Source of the DNA: Gilliamella sp. App4-10
GTDB lineage: Bacteria > Pseudomonadota > Gammaproteobacteria > Enterobacterales > Orbaceae
Direction of reading: 5' to 3'
NCBI RefSeq assembly: GCF_001690495.1
Contig: NZ_LZGS01000026.1
Coordinates: forward strand, 1 to 63,226
Length of the DNA: 63,226 nucleotides
Position numbers and translations under genes: made by a program. Shown here piece after piece: positions 1 to 9,598 of the stretch (position 1 is the stretch's first letter; each line of letters begins with the position of its first letter). Below the pieces are notes generated by a model. The model was given only the letters and a program-made list of their open reading frames with translations, made no database searches and was not told the DNA's origin.

Positions 1-917
<917 letters not shown>

Positions 918-966
918 TTTAACTTGCTATCATAAAGCGCAGCTATTGATACGCTTTATCATCAGT

Positions 967-995
967 AAAAAAGGTGCACTTTGTGCACCTTTTTT
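967..995 (+). terminator. Rho-independent terminator of tuf
   Basis: A perfect hairpin, AAAAAAGGTGCAC / GTGCACCTTTTTT with a TTT loop, ends in a T-run 50 bases after the tuf stop codon. The A-run on the 5' side means it could also work on the other strand. Confidence 0.92.
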
Positions 996-1385
996 ATTTT
1001 CTAATCAATGATTTCATATATATTTAAATCAAATTAGCCAAATCACTCAGTCATATTGGCTTCTTCAAGTATTAAAACATTCACTATTAAAATATTACCG
1101 TTAACACAATACCATTTTAGATTATTACATTAAATATCAATCCATATTTTGCTGGTTTATCTAATATCAATTTTTGCGATTTGGTTGATAATCAAAAGTA
1201 ATTTAACTCATTACTATAGTACTTAAACCTATTATTAGTGAATTTAATTCATGATACTATCAACCAATACCTTATTTATCTCAATAAATATAGCGTTTAA
1301 AATAATTTAATCAATGTGTGTTATTAGCTGGTTATTAGAAGAATAATATTTATTCATACTCATTTATTATAATAAGGAGGATTTT
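996..1385. other. Intergenic stretch, 390 bases
   Basis: Very AT-rich sequence between the tuf terminator and the aldo/keto reductase. I see no gene-like open frame. Only the AAGGAGG ribosome binding site at 1374-1380, ahead of the next gene, stands out. Confidence 0.6.
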
Positions 1386-2348
1386 ATGGAATATTTACAT
1401 CTTGGCAATTCTGATATTCAAGTATCTCGCTTTTGTTTAGGATGCATGAGTTTTGGTGACCCAGCCAGTAAAATGCATGCATGGACTCTTAATCCCGACG
1501 AAAGTGAAGCAATTATCAAACATGCGCTAGATTTAGGCATTAATTTTATTGATACTGCCAATACATATTCAGCAGGCACAAGCGAAGAATATGTAGGGCG
1601 AGCGATAAAAAAAAATATAGCACGCGAAAAAGTTATTCTTGCAACTAAAGTCTATTTTAATGAGGGACATCTTTCGAAAACCGCTATTGATAAAGAAATT
1701 AATGGATCTCTTAAACGTCTTGGCACAGACTATATAGATTTATATATCATTCATCGCTTTGACTATACAACACCAATCGAAGAGACAATGGAAGCATTAC
1801 ATAATCTTGTCAAAGCAGGAAAAGTCAGAGCATTAGGGGCTTCAGCCATGTATGGATACCAATTTTATAACTTACAACTTGCGGCTAAGCAAAATGGTTG
1901 GACGCCTTTTGTTTCGATGCAAAATCACTATAACTTACTGTATCGTGAAGATGAGCGTGAATTAATTCCTATCTGCCAACAATTCAATGTGTCACTGACC
2001 CCATATAGCCCTTTGGCTGCTGGTAGACTGGCTCGTGTAGAATGGCAAACCCATACATTACGCAGTAAAACAGATAAGGTCGCTATTGCCAAATATGATA
2101 GTACACAAAAACTGGATGCTAATATTGTACAAAGAGTCAACGAGCTTGCCGGAAAATATGGTGTGACAATGACTCAAGTAGCATTAGCTTGGCAATTTGC
2201 TAAAGGGATCACCGCACCAATTATTGGCGCAACTAAAACCAAGTATTTAGATGATGCTGTTGGCGCACTGAAGATCTCATTATCGAAAGAGGATATCATA
2301 TATTTAGAAGAGCAATACATGCCACATCGTATTGTTGGTGCGCTTTAG
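1386..2348 (+). CDS. yajO: Aldo/keto reductase, YajO-like
   Basis: A 320-residue NADPH-dependent aldo/keto reductase, the length expected for the E. coli YajO family. The catalytic tetrad can be read: Asp and Tyr in FIDTANTY (about residues 55-62), Lys in ATKV, and His in IIHRFDY. The C-terminal half carries the NADP-binding segment with QVALAW and PIIGATKT. The line-by-line match to YajO is strong, including HAWTL near the start, RREDER-like YREDERE, and the SPLA-GRL segment. The start is fixed by a canonical AAGGAGG five bases upstream. YajO has been linked to 1-deoxyxylulose 5-phosphate and thiamine metabolism in E. coli, but the substrate here is not shown by the sequence. It appears monocistronic. 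Confidence 0.9.
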   Translation: MEYLHLGNSDIQVSRFCLGCMSFGDPASKMHAWTLNPDESEAIIKHALDLGINFIDTANTYSAGTSEEYVGRAIKKNIAREKVILATKVYFNEGHLSKTAIDKEINGSLKRLGTDYIDLYIIHRFDYTTPIEETMEALHNLVKAGKVRALGASAMYGYQFYNLQLAAKQNGWTPFVSMQNHYNLLYREDERELIPICQQFNVSLTPYSPLAAGRLARVEWQTHTLRSKTDKVAIAKYDSTQKLDANIVQRVNELAGKYGVTMTQVALAWQFAKGITAPIIGATKTKYLDDAVGALKISLSKEDIIYLEEQYMPHRIVGAL

Positions 2349-2551
2349 CTATTATTCTAACCTAATCGGGTAACATCAGTATTGCTTGATTTAAAACTGT
2401 ATCTATAAAGCCATGTTGTTACCCTTAATAGTAAAGGATATGCAAAGCAAAACATAGCTTAATAGAAACTAAGCTGTGAACGCAATGACTTAATAGCGTT
2501 TTTTTGCTATAGTAAGCGCCATTTTTATTTAATTTGGAAGAATTATAAACT

Positions 2552-2887
2552 ATGGAATCTATCCCTAATTGCCCAGTTTGCCAATCTGAACATACTTATC
2601 ATGATGGTTCGTTTTATGTTTGCCCTGAATGTGCCCATGAATGGGATCCAAACGAAGTTGTATCTACTGATGCGGGATTACAAGTAAAAGACAGTAATGG
2701 GAATTTGCTTGCCGATGGCGACGATATTATTTTGATTAAAGATCTGAAATTAAAAGGATCTTCAACAGTATTAAAAAAAGGAGCTAAAGCCAAAGGTATT
2801 CGTTTAGTCGAAGGCGATCACGAAATCGATTGCAAAATTGACGGTATGAAAATTATGCTTAAAGCCTGCTTTGTTAAAAAGGCTTAA
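2552..2887 (+). CDS. yjdM: YjdM (PhnA) zinc-ribbon protein
   Basis: 111 residues, the same length as E. coli YjdM/PhnA. The N-terminus has a four-cysteine zinc ribbon (CPVC near residue 8, CPEC near residue 25). The conserved PhnA C-terminal domain follows, with [26 protein letters not shown] and a terminal FVKK. Despite the historic name it is not a phosphonoacetate hydrolase in enteric bacteria, and its true role is unclear. It is a single gene with its own leader, and no partner genes lie nearby. Confidence 0.93.
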   Translation: MESIPNCPVCQSEHTYHDGSFYVCPECAHEWDPNEVVSTDAGLQVKDSNGNLLADGDDIILIKDLKLKGSSTVLKKGAKAKGIRLVEGDHEIDCKIDGMKIMLKACFVKKA

Positions 2888-3657
2888 TTAAAAAGCCCCG
2901 TTAAATACTCTATTAAAACTGATAAGATCCGCATTAATAGAGTATTTAGTTTTAGATATGGCTTAATATGCTTTATTACACAATAAAAAACAGTCAGGTA
3001 GCACATTGATTTTACTTAAGTTTTTATTTAGCTGTTTTTGTGTATTTATAACTAAATCAATATGTTATAACATAAACCTCTCTCAATAGCCACAAAAAGC
3101 AAGTACAAATTACATCGGTACTTGGCAAACATTTTCTGTGGTTTGCGAGCAAATATAACAATATTGTTCGATTTGATTATTGATGACGTTGAAGAAAGAG
3201 TGCTTTGTGAGACCGACCTAATAGCAATCTTTCATATTCATTATTAGCCTATTTTATTATGCGGTCTCATTGCTCCTCGGCATCATTAAGCCGAAAAATA
3301 AGTGTTAATAAGCCTTCTGACTTTATTATGAAGCAAATAAAGTTGAGCCTTTGAAAATCATGCTTTTTCAAAGGCTATATAGAAAAATGCAATAACCCGT
3401 GACCTCATTTCAAAATCAGTTTCATCGTTAAGTAAAGCGAGTCTTTCTGCCTACTTTATTAATTCTTGTTCTTTGCTTATAGTCAATTTCTTATCTATCA
3501 TAATTCAGAAAGCCAATCATTAGGATAATAAATAAGACTTGCTGTCGGTTGCTTAGTTTATCATTGATCATTTTCTAAATAAATTAACGTTCAACGAAGA
3601 ATAGTTAGTATTAAACATCTAATAATAATAATTTAAGGATTTTTTTGATCGCAAGTA
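2888..3657. other. Long gene-free stretch with inverted repeats
   Basis: About 770 bases with no credible coding frame on either strand, between yjdM and the 3' end of the fliR operon. It holds three inverted repeats. One is a perfect 15-bp pair at 2902-2916/2934-2948. Another is an 8-bp pair TGAGACCG/CGGTCTCA at 3208-3215/3262-3269. The third is a perfect 12-bp pair AGCCTTTGAAAA/TTTTCAAAGGCT at 3346-3357/3365-3376. No Rfam-class RNA is recognised. Confidence 0.55.
2902..2948. repeat. Perfect 15-bp inverted repeat after yjdM
   Basis: Left arm TAAATACTCTATTAA and right arm TTAATAGAGTATTTA are perfectly complementary with a 17-base loop, starting 15 bases past the yjdM stop. It may act as a transcript end or mRNA-stabilising hairpin for yjdM. 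It lacks a clean T-run, so I do not call it a terminator outright. Confidence 0.6.
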
Positions 3658-4452
3658 TCAATGAGTTAAATACCACAACATGTTAGCAATGCGCTCAAAT
3701 ATTTGTTCAAAAATAAATTCTGAAAATGTCGGTAGCGTTGTAATTAAGTAAGTTAGCATAAGCAAGCCTAATAATAGTGTCACCGGATAGCCAACGACAA
3801 ATATCGATAGCTGTGGTGTCATTCTATTAAGTAGCCCCAATGATATGTTGATGGTTAATAGTAAAGTCATTAAGGGGAGTGCTAACATAATACCATTGAT
3901 AAATAATAGCTTACTGGCATCAATGAGTGCTAAATATCCGTTTGCGGGTAATGGCATCACGACAATTGGAATGATGTCAAAACTATTTGATATACCATAT
4001 AAAAGCCATAAATGACCGTCCACACTCAAAAATATTAATAGAGCAATGATGTTAATTAAGCGTGACAATACTGATGTGGATGGGCCGCCAATAGGGTCAA
4101 AAAAAGTCGCCATGCCCAGCCCCATTTGCATGCCAATTAATTCACCCGAAAATCGCACTGTCATAAATGCCAACTGCATGGTAAAACCAATTAGCGCGCC
4201 AATCATTATTTGCTGCGCAATAATCCATATTCCTATAAGAGAGTATATTTTGATATTGTCATCGAGATGAGGAAGTGGCAGTACAATCGCAATCAGCAGT
4301 GCCAAGCCAATTTTAACGCGATTGGGGATTTCTTTTTCGCCAAAAATAGGCGCTACCATGATCAACGCTAAAATACGAACAAAAGGAAAAAAGCAGTCCC
4401 TAACCCAAGAAAAGAAATCAATATTAAAGAAACTGTTGATATCAAATTCCAT
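3658..4452 (-). CDS. fliR: Flagellar export apparatus protein FliR
   Basis: A 264-residue inner-membrane protein, usual FliR size, with about six hydrophobic segments. FliR joins FliP and FliQ in the export-gate core of the flagellar type III secretion apparatus. Recognisable family features are the early PIFGEKEIPNRVKIGLA segment, GMQMGLGMATFFDP in the middle and the hydrophobic VGYPVTLLLGLL stretch. It is the last gene of the long minus-strand fli transcript, five bases after fliQ. No clear terminator follows; about 770 bases of gene-free DNA separate it from yjdM. Confidence 0.95.
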   Translation of the reverse strand: MEFDINSFFNIDFFSWVRDCFFPFVRILALIMVAPIFGEKEIPNRVKIGLALLIAIVLPLPHLDDNIKIYSLIGIWIIAQQIMIGALIGFTMQLAFMTVRFSGELIGMQMGLGMATFFDPIGGPSTSVLSRLINIIALLIFLSVDGHLWLLYGISNSFDIIPIVVMPLPANGYLALIDASKLLFINGIMLALPLMTLLLTINISLGLLNRMTPQLSIFVVGYPVTLLLGLLMLTYLITTLPTFSEFIFEQIFERIANMLWYLTH

Positions 4453-4457
4453 TACTT

Positions 4458-4727
4458 TTAACTAGTTAAGTTAGGAATGTCAGTGATAACGGTTTGGATA
4501 TAGTCGATCATGGTTGATAGCATGGATGGACCCCATATTATCAAAACCACAATAACCACTATGATCTTGGGAATAAATGATAATGTCATTTCGTTAATTT
4601 GCGTTGCTGCTTGTAATAAGCTAATGATTAACCCTGTTACTAATGCCGCTAACAGTAATGGTCCTGCTAGTGATACAGTGACTTTTATTGCTTGTATTGC
4701 TAAGGTGCTAATATATTCAGGTGACAT
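4458..4727 (-). CDS. fliQ: Flagellar export apparatus protein FliQ
   Basis: 89 residues from the ATG at 4727, exactly the E. coli FliQ length. A longer frame could start at a TTG at 4739, but the ATG gives the family N-terminus MSPEYI. Two long hydrophobic helices flank the near-invariant SLLQAATQINEMTLSFIPK segment. FliQ is one of the small export-gate subunits that pack around FliP/FliR. It lies 8 bases after the fliP stop, consistent with translational coupling. Confidence 0.95.
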   Translation of the reverse strand: MSPEYISTLAIQAIKVTVSLAGPLLLAALVTGLIISLLQAATQINEMTLSFIPKIIVVIVVLIIWGPSMLSTMIDYIQTVITDIPNLTS

Positions 4728-4735
4728 AGTACGAC

Positions 4736-5473
4736 TCAACTAAAAAAGCTTTGCGCTAGCGAGCCAAGTAATAAGTGCCAACCATCTGCCAATACAAATA
4801 ACATTAATTTAAATGGCAGTGATACTGTTGCCGGTGGCACCATCATCATACCTAATGCCATAAGCGTACTGGCTACCACGAGGTCAATGACTAAGAAAGG
4901 AATAAAAATGGTAAAACCGATTTGAAACGCTGTTTTTAATTCACTCACCACAAAAGCGGGAACGAGCACTCTTAAAGGAATATCTTCACGTGTTTGAATA
5001 TCATTTTGATGAGACATATTAACAAATAACGCTAGGTCGTTTTCGCGCGTTTGGGTAAGCATAAATTCTTTCAATGGCTTTGTTGCTTTGGTTAAACCTT
5101 CTTGCATAGTGATTTGATTTTGCGAATAAGGCACATAAGCGTCTTGATAAATGTTATCAATTACCGGCGACATAATAAAAAAGGTCATAAACAGTGCAAT
5201 ACCCAAAATAACCTGATTGGGTGGTGCTGATTGTGTACCAAGGGCATTACGTAACAGACCTAACACAATGATGATACGCGTAAAGCTGGTCATCAAGAGT
5301 AATATGGCCGGTATAAAGGTCAGTAAGGTCAAAAAGACTAATGTCTCAACCGGTAAAGACCAACTTTGCCCACCGCTCAGGGGCTGGTTCATGACGGATA
5401 ATACGGGAATTTCAGCATTAACCGATAGGCTACACAACAATAAGCTTAGCAAAATAGTTAAATTTAACCGCAT
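4736..5473 (-). CDS. fliP: Flagellar export apparatus protein FliP
   Basis: 245 residues, identical in length to E. coli FliP. An N-terminal cleavable signal peptide (about residues 1-20, ending VNA) is typical of FliP. The family signatures [36 protein letters not shown] and, near the end, [11 protein letters not shown] with [14 protein letters not shown] are all present. FliP forms the pentameric core of the export gate in the MS ring. It sits between fliO and fliQ in the standard fliOPQR order. Confidence 0.97.
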   Translation of the reverse strand: MRLNLTILLSLLLCSLSVNAEIPVLSVMNQPLSGGQSWSLPVETLVFLTLLTFIPAILLLMTSFTRIIIVLGLLRNALGTQSAPPNQVILGIALFMTFFIMSPVIDNIYQDAYVPYSQNQITMQEGLTKATKPLKEFMLTQTRENDLALFVNMSHQNDIQTREDIPLRVLVPAFVVSELKTAFQIGFTIFIPFLVIDLVVASTLMALGMMMVPPATVSLPFKLMLFVLADGWHLLLGSLAQSFFS

Positions 5474-5479
5474 TTGTTG

Positions 5480-5917
5480 TTACTCCTTTTTCAGTTTTAA
5501 AACGGATTGTAATATCTGCTGAAATGCATGACTTTTCGTTAGATTTTTATCTGTCGCATTTTGCGCAAGTAACATTTTGCTACGTTGTTCATTGATGGTA
5601 TGTAACAGTGTCATTTGTTGAGGAGTAATACCCACCACTAATAGTTGGTTATCGACATGAACCAGTATAATACGTTCTTTAGGCGTAATACTGTATGTGG
5701 CTTTGACATCAATCCATTGATCGGATGTTTTTTTCCAACCCATTCGTTTGGCAAACCACCCTAACAATAGAATAAAACCGAGGACCACAACAAGCATCAA
5801 TCCCATTGATGATCCAACTTTGGTGTAAATATTTAAATCAGTAGGCGACGCCGATAAGGTATTCGTGTTGATTGCACCAACCGTAGGTTGAGCCAAATTA
5901 GTTTGCTTTATTGTCAT
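5480..5917 (-). CDS. fliO: Flagellar biosynthesis protein FliO
   Basis: 145 residues with one membrane segment (about 36-55, GLMLVVVLGFILLLGWFAKR) and a small cytoplasmic domain containing the family pattern KERIILVHVDNQLLVVGITPQQMTLLH (seen at about residues 75-105). FliO helps assemble and stabilise the FliP ring. The ATG overlaps the fliN stop by one base (TAATG), a sign of translational coupling. FliO sequences vary widely, but position and domain pattern make the call secure. Confidence 0.9.
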   Translation of the reverse strand: MTIKQTNLAQPTVGAINTNTLSASPTDLNIYTKVGSSMGLMLVVVLGFILLLGWFAKRMGWKKTSDQWIDVKATYSITPKERIILVHVDNQLLVVGITPQQMTLLHTINEQRSKMLLAQNATDKNLTKSHAFQQILQSVLKLKKE

Positions 5918-6297
5918 TAACGACTCAATCTTCTTACACGCTCCGATGGGGTAATAATATCGGTGATGCGCACACCATAGTTATCACCAACCACCACAAT
6001 TTCGCCTTGGGCGATTAAATAACCGTTAATTAATATATCCAATGGCTCACCCGCAAGTCCATCTAATGCAATTACCGACCCTTGGGTTAGATTTAACAGA
6101 TCTTTAATGGCTATTTTGGTTCGACCAAGCTCGACACTTAATTCAACTGGAATGTCTAATATAAGATTAATATCTTGCTTTTTATCTTCATTTTGTTGTG
6201 GAGATAATGTCTCAAAAATAGCTTCTTTAGTGATAAGCTCATCACTCGCTACTTTTGTTTCTTGGTTTTCATCGTTATTTGGTTTGATGTCAGTCAT
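5917..6297 (-). CDS. fliN: Flagellar motor switch protein FliN
   Basis: 126 residues from the ATG at 6297. That start is chosen over an in-frame ATG at 6312 because GGGAG lies just upstream of it and the resulting N-terminus (MTDIKPNN) is FliN-like. The acidic linker (residues about 1-50) precedes the SpoA/FliN domain, with IPVELSVELGRTKI, LLNLTQGSVIALD and PLDILINGYLIAQGEIVVVGDNYGVRI-type sequence. FliN builds the lower C-ring with FliM. The start overlaps the fliM end by 8 bases. Confidence 0.95.
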   Translation of the reverse strand: MTDIKPNNDENQETKVASDELITKEAIFETLSPQQNEDKKQDINLILDIPVELSVELGRTKIAIKDLLNLTQGSVIALDGLAGEPLDILINGYLIAQGEIVVVGDNYGVRITDIITPSERVRRLSR

Positions 6298-7348
6298 TGA
6301 ACACTCCCTCATTCAATTGTTCTATCACAGGATTAATGACCTGTTCTACTTGAATTGCATATTGTTTATTTACTTTACCGTAATGACCTTTTAATACCGG
6401 TACGCCACCGACTGTTACATCTAAATTTGTTGGTTTATCGATCACTAAAATATCATCAACTTTTAAGGCTAACAGTTTAGCAACGGTTGTGTGAATATGG
6501 GTAAAGTTGGCAACTAATTCGACCGTTGATTGTTTGATCCCACTAGTTAATGAACTCATCCAAACCTTATCATCTTGATAAGTCTGCTGCTCGACAGGTG
6601 GTTTGATTAATAACTCTTTGATTGGCTCGACCATAGAATAAGGGATACAAACGCAAAATGTTGCTTTGCTATGACCCACTTCAACTTTAAAATTGGTTGT
6701 TAACACGACATCGTCAGGTGAACTAGTAATGTTGGTAAATTTACTTTGCATTTCAGAACGAATATATTCGGTTTCAATTGCATAAATATCAGCCCATGCA
6801 TTTTGATAAATAACTAATGCTAACTCCAATACTCGTTTAATGATTTGTTGTTCAGTGTGGGTAAATTCACGCCCTTGAGTTTCAATGTTAGATGTATGTC
6901 CATCCCCCCCAAATAATGAATCTACGATAATAAAAACTAATTCAGGTGAAAACGAAAATAAGCTCGAACCTCTTAATGGGTTAAGGTGCACTAGATTTAA
7001 ATGGTTTGCCGATGAAATATCAGAAAACTCTTTGAATGTTTGTGGTTCAATGGGTGATGCAACTACATCCGTATTACGACGTAATCGGTTGAATAAACCA
7101 ATTCGAAACTGACGAGCAAAACGTTCATTAATAATTTCTAACGCAGTTAAACGCTCAGGAATAAAGCGATGTTTGACCGATAGATCATAGGGTTTAACGT
7201 CGGCTTTTTTCCCGGAAGGTAACGAGACAACGGAAGCATCGATATTGTCATCATCTTCAGCTATCAAAAAACTTTCAGATTTTTGTGCTACGTCATCCTT
7301 TTCATTTATATCTGTTGTGGCTTCGATCTTATCGGGCATAATAATCAC
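6290..7348 (-). CDS. fliM: Flagellar motor switch protein FliM, atypical N-terminus
   Basis: 352 residues. The start ATG overlaps the fliL stop (ATGA). The middle domain (about 60-250) is typical: LTALEIINERFARQFRIGLF, then HLNPLRGSSLFSF, then FGGDG. The C-terminal SpoA domain (about 260-340) follows, with GVPVLKGHYG. FliM links FliG to FliN in the C-ring and normally binds CheY-P through an N-terminal LSQxEIDALL peptide. That peptide is not visible in the first 60 residues, which are instead an acidic, unrelated stretch (MPDKIEATTD...). This suggests that switching by CheY-P is lost or altered. Confidence 0.95.
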   Translation of the reverse strand: MIIMPDKIEATTDINEKDDVAQKSESFLIAEDDDNIDASVVSLPSGKKADVKPYDLSVKHRFIPERLTALEIINERFARQFRIGLFNRLRRNTDVVASPIEPQTFKEFSDISSANHLNLVHLNPLRGSSLFSFSPELVFIIVDSLFGGDGHTSNIETQGREFTHTEQQIIKRVLELALVIYQNAWADIYAIETEYIRSEMQSKFTNITSSPDDVVLTTNFKVEVGHSKATFCVCIPYSMVEPIKELLIKPPVEQQTYQDDKVWMSSLTSGIKQSTVELVANFTHIHTTVAKLLALKVDDILVIDKPTNLDVTVGGVPVLKGHYGKVNKQYAIQVEQVINPVIEQLNEGVFND

Positions 7349-7812
7349 CGTATAATAAAATCAGTAAATAGAACTTCATCAACTTTTACCCAATTTTTTG
7401 CATCATATTGTCGTGATAACTTATTTTTTATCTGTTCTTGTAAATCGGTTTTCCCTGCTTCTAGTTTTAGCTTGTTGACATACTGCTTTGAAGTTAAAAG
7501 CAGCATATCATTTCTTACTTCCGGTAAATAATCTAATAACACTGTTTTTTGATCTTCATTAGCCACACGTAAAACGATGCCCATATAAATAATTTTGTTG
7601 ATATCGTTATTTTCTTCTGAAACAGGTAATGAAATTGTAAATGGTTTTAATGTTAAAAATACGGGGGATAAAATTTGGGGTTCTTCTTGCTCTTTATGGG
7701 TGTTTGGTGAATGGTTTTGAAACCACAAATAAGCCGCAAAGCTTATCGCTGATAGCGTCATCAGAATAAGAATTAAATTTAAATTACTGACTTTTTTTGA
7801 GGCTGTAGGCAT
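7345..7812 (-). CDS. fliL: Flagellar basal body protein FliL
   Basis: 155 residues with an N-terminal membrane helix (about 10-30) and a periplasmic FliL domain. Family features include FLTLKPFTISLP, YMGIVLRVAN, LPEVRNDMLLLTSK and a C-terminal VDEVLFTDFIIR. FliL associates with the stator units around the basal body and supports torque. The stop overlaps the fliM start by four bases (ATGA). A 170-base gap with a hairpin separates it from fliK upstream, so fliLMNOPQR may have a partly separate transcript. Confidence 0.92.
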   Translation of the reverse strand: MPTASKKVSNLNLILILMTLSAISFAAYLWFQNHSPNTHKEQEEPQILSPVFLTLKPFTISLPVSEENNDINKIIYMGIVLRVANEDQKTVLLDYLPEVRNDMLLLTSKQYVNKLKLEAGKTDLQEQIKNKLSRQYDAKNWVKVDEVLFTDFIIR

Positions 7813-7910
7813 ATTTATTCTTGTCTCTATAAAATTTAAAAAGATCTCTAATCCATTAACTGGACATGGTTACAAGAATAATAAAGCATATTTTTAAAAT
7901 CGATTTGAAG

Positions 7911-7935
7911 AATAGGCAATAAAACATTACCTATT
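7911..7935 (-). other. Hairpin in the fliK-fliL gap
   Basis: AATAGGCAAT / ATTACCTATT (one mismatch, 5-base loop) between fliK and fliL. It is possibly an attenuator or mRNA end dividing the long fli transcript. There is no strong T-run. Confidence 0.4.
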
Positions 7936-7983
7936 TATGCGCTTCAACTTATTTAAATCAAAAATTAAAAATAATGTTAATCG

Positions 7984-9135
7984 TTAAGCAAATATGCTAA
8001 GACCAGAATTGTGCGCACTATTTTCAACGATGATTTGCTCAACACCCACATCGGACGCATCAAGCGTTTGCACGGTCGGTATCGGGTTATTTTGTGCTTG
8101 TTGATGCATAGCGGATTGCTGTGAATCGTTCATCATCGAAAAGTCACCAATATTGGCTTGCTCTAGCATGATGCCTTGATCTTCCAATGATGTTTTTAAA
8201 AAGGGTAATGCCGATTCTAACATACCTTTAACAACACTATGCGCAGCCATCATATGAAGATTCATCTTATCGTTATTCATGGCAAGTTTAATATGCAATG
8301 ATCCTAATGCCTGTGGATGTAATTTTATTTCGGCAGTTTGAATTCCTTGACGATTAAACATAATAATTTGTTCACTTAATGAAGTTTGCCATTGCATAAT
8401 AGGTTGTGTTGGTAAATTTAACGTAGCTGAGGTCGCGCTAACATTGGTTGGCGATAGTAACAGGCTTTGTCCATTTGCATGAGTCAACAAAGAATGTTCT
8501 TGATTGCTATGTACTATCCCATCTTTATTGTGATTATTTGTTATAAATGGAGTTTGATGAGCCGCTAGTTTTCGCATAATATCACTGGCATTTTTCGCAT
8601 TATTTTCTTGGTTAACATGAAGATTATTAACTTTACCTTTAATGCTTGCGACTTTTTTATGAGCAAGATCACCTTTTTTCGCCTTTTTATCGTTTGATAA
8701 TGACATTACTTCAGTTTGTGAGGTGACTTTATTAATTACATCTTCACTGTCATAAATAGAAGTAAGTAACTGTGTTGCCTGCTCATTCATTAATGTTTCT
8801 GACGATAAATTATCGAGAGAATTAGCATTTAATATTTCAGGAATATCACTCCTTTTTTGTGAACTTGCTAAAGCTTGTTTTTCTTGTTCATAATTCTGTA
8901 CATTAAAGGGATAAATGGTCGTCATAAACATATCAACATCATGGTCATTATCTTCGTGCGCATCATCGGTAACAGTTAACTTGCCATTAATTGTTTTTTT
9001 ACCTTGATCTGATTGGTTTTCATTTAGTCGCAATAATTGTTGAAAGCAATCATTATTAGTTGTTAAATCTGTTCCAACTCGCACTGATTGATGAGTAGTG
9101 GTAAGGTTCAAATCATTCATAAGATTAATATTCAT
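7984..9135 (-). CDS. fliK: Flagellar hook-length control protein FliK
   Basis: 383 residues. The N-terminal two-thirds is low-complexity and polar (Asn, Asp, Ser, His rich), as usual for the secreted ruler portion. The C-terminal Flg_hook domain (about 245-340) is recognisable from QIIMFNRQGIQTAEIKLHPQALGSLHIKL and the following LKTSLEDQGIMLEQANI. FliK measures hook length and switches export specificity through FlhB (not in the window). The start overlaps the fliJ end by 11 bases. The poorly conserved N-terminal part rests on position alone. Confidence 0.9.
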   Translation of the reverse strand: MNINLMNDLNLTTTHQSVRVGTDLTTNNDCFQQLLRLNENQSDQGKKTINGKLTVTDDAHEDNDHDVDMFMTTIYPFNVQNYEQEKQALASSQKRSDIPEILNANSLDNLSSETLMNEQATQLLTSIYDSEDVINKVTSQTEVMSLSNDKKAKKGDLAHKKVASIKGKVNNLHVNQENNAKNASDIMRKLAAHQTPFITNNHNKDGIVHSNQEHSLLTHANGQSLLLSPTNVSATSATLNLPTQPIMQWQTSLSEQIIMFNRQGIQTAEIKLHPQALGSLHIKLAMNNDKMNLHMMAAHSVVKGMLESALPFLKTSLEDQGIMLEQANIGDFSMMNDSQQSAMHQQAQNNPIPTVQTLDASDVGVEQIIVENSAHNSGLSIFA

Positions 9136-9589
9136 TTAATGCTCTCCTTGCGAGTTGTAACTGTGCAAATTCATCTGTCAGTTTTTGTTGTAAACGATTT
9201 TGTTGTTGTTGCTGTTTTTTATATTGCTTGTCTAATAGTGTTGTATAGGTATTTAAGCTTTTTTGCGATTGATTAAGTTGATTGGTGATTTGCTTTTGCT
9301 TAATATCCAACGTTAACAATACTTTTTGCTGTTGCGCAATGCCTTGCTCAATAGTTGAAATAAAAGCATTAAAATTATTCAACTCACCACCTTTAATACC
9401 ACGAGATAAAGCGTTATTTAATTTTTGTTGATACTCGGCATAATAGTCATTTAATACATGCAGTTGCGATTGTGCATGACGGTGATTTTCATGCGCTTTT
9501 TTTAACTTAATTAACGTCTCATCGACCGATTTTTTTGCTAGTTTTTTTAATGTTAAAAACGCAAATTGCCCAGAATTTTTATTTGCCAT
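9125..9589 (-). CDS. fliJ: Flagellar export chaperone FliJ
   Basis: 154 residues, almost entirely predicted coiled coil, rich in Gln and Lys, as in FliJ. FliJ is the stalk-like subunit of the FliI ATPase complex and escorts export chaperones. The N-terminal FAFLTLKKLAKKSVDETLIKL pattern (from about residue 9) and the YYAEYQQKLNNALSRGI segment match the family. It lies 9 bases after fliI and overlaps fliK. Confidence 0.88.
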   Translation of the reverse strand: MANKNSGQFAFLTLKKLAKKSVDETLIKLKKAHENHRHAQSQLHVLNDYYAEYQQKLNNALSRGIKGGELNNFNAFISTIEQGIAQQQKVLLTLDIKQKQITNQLNQSQKSLNTYTTLLDKQYKKQQQQQNRLQQKLTDEFAQLQLARRALNEY

Positions 9590-9598
9590 TACGCTTTC

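Noticed and set aside
4510-4743. Plus-strand open frames inside the fliR-fliQ-fliP region and similar opposite-strand frames elsewhere
   Set aside because: They are shadows of well-conserved genes on the other strand and have no family-like sequence.
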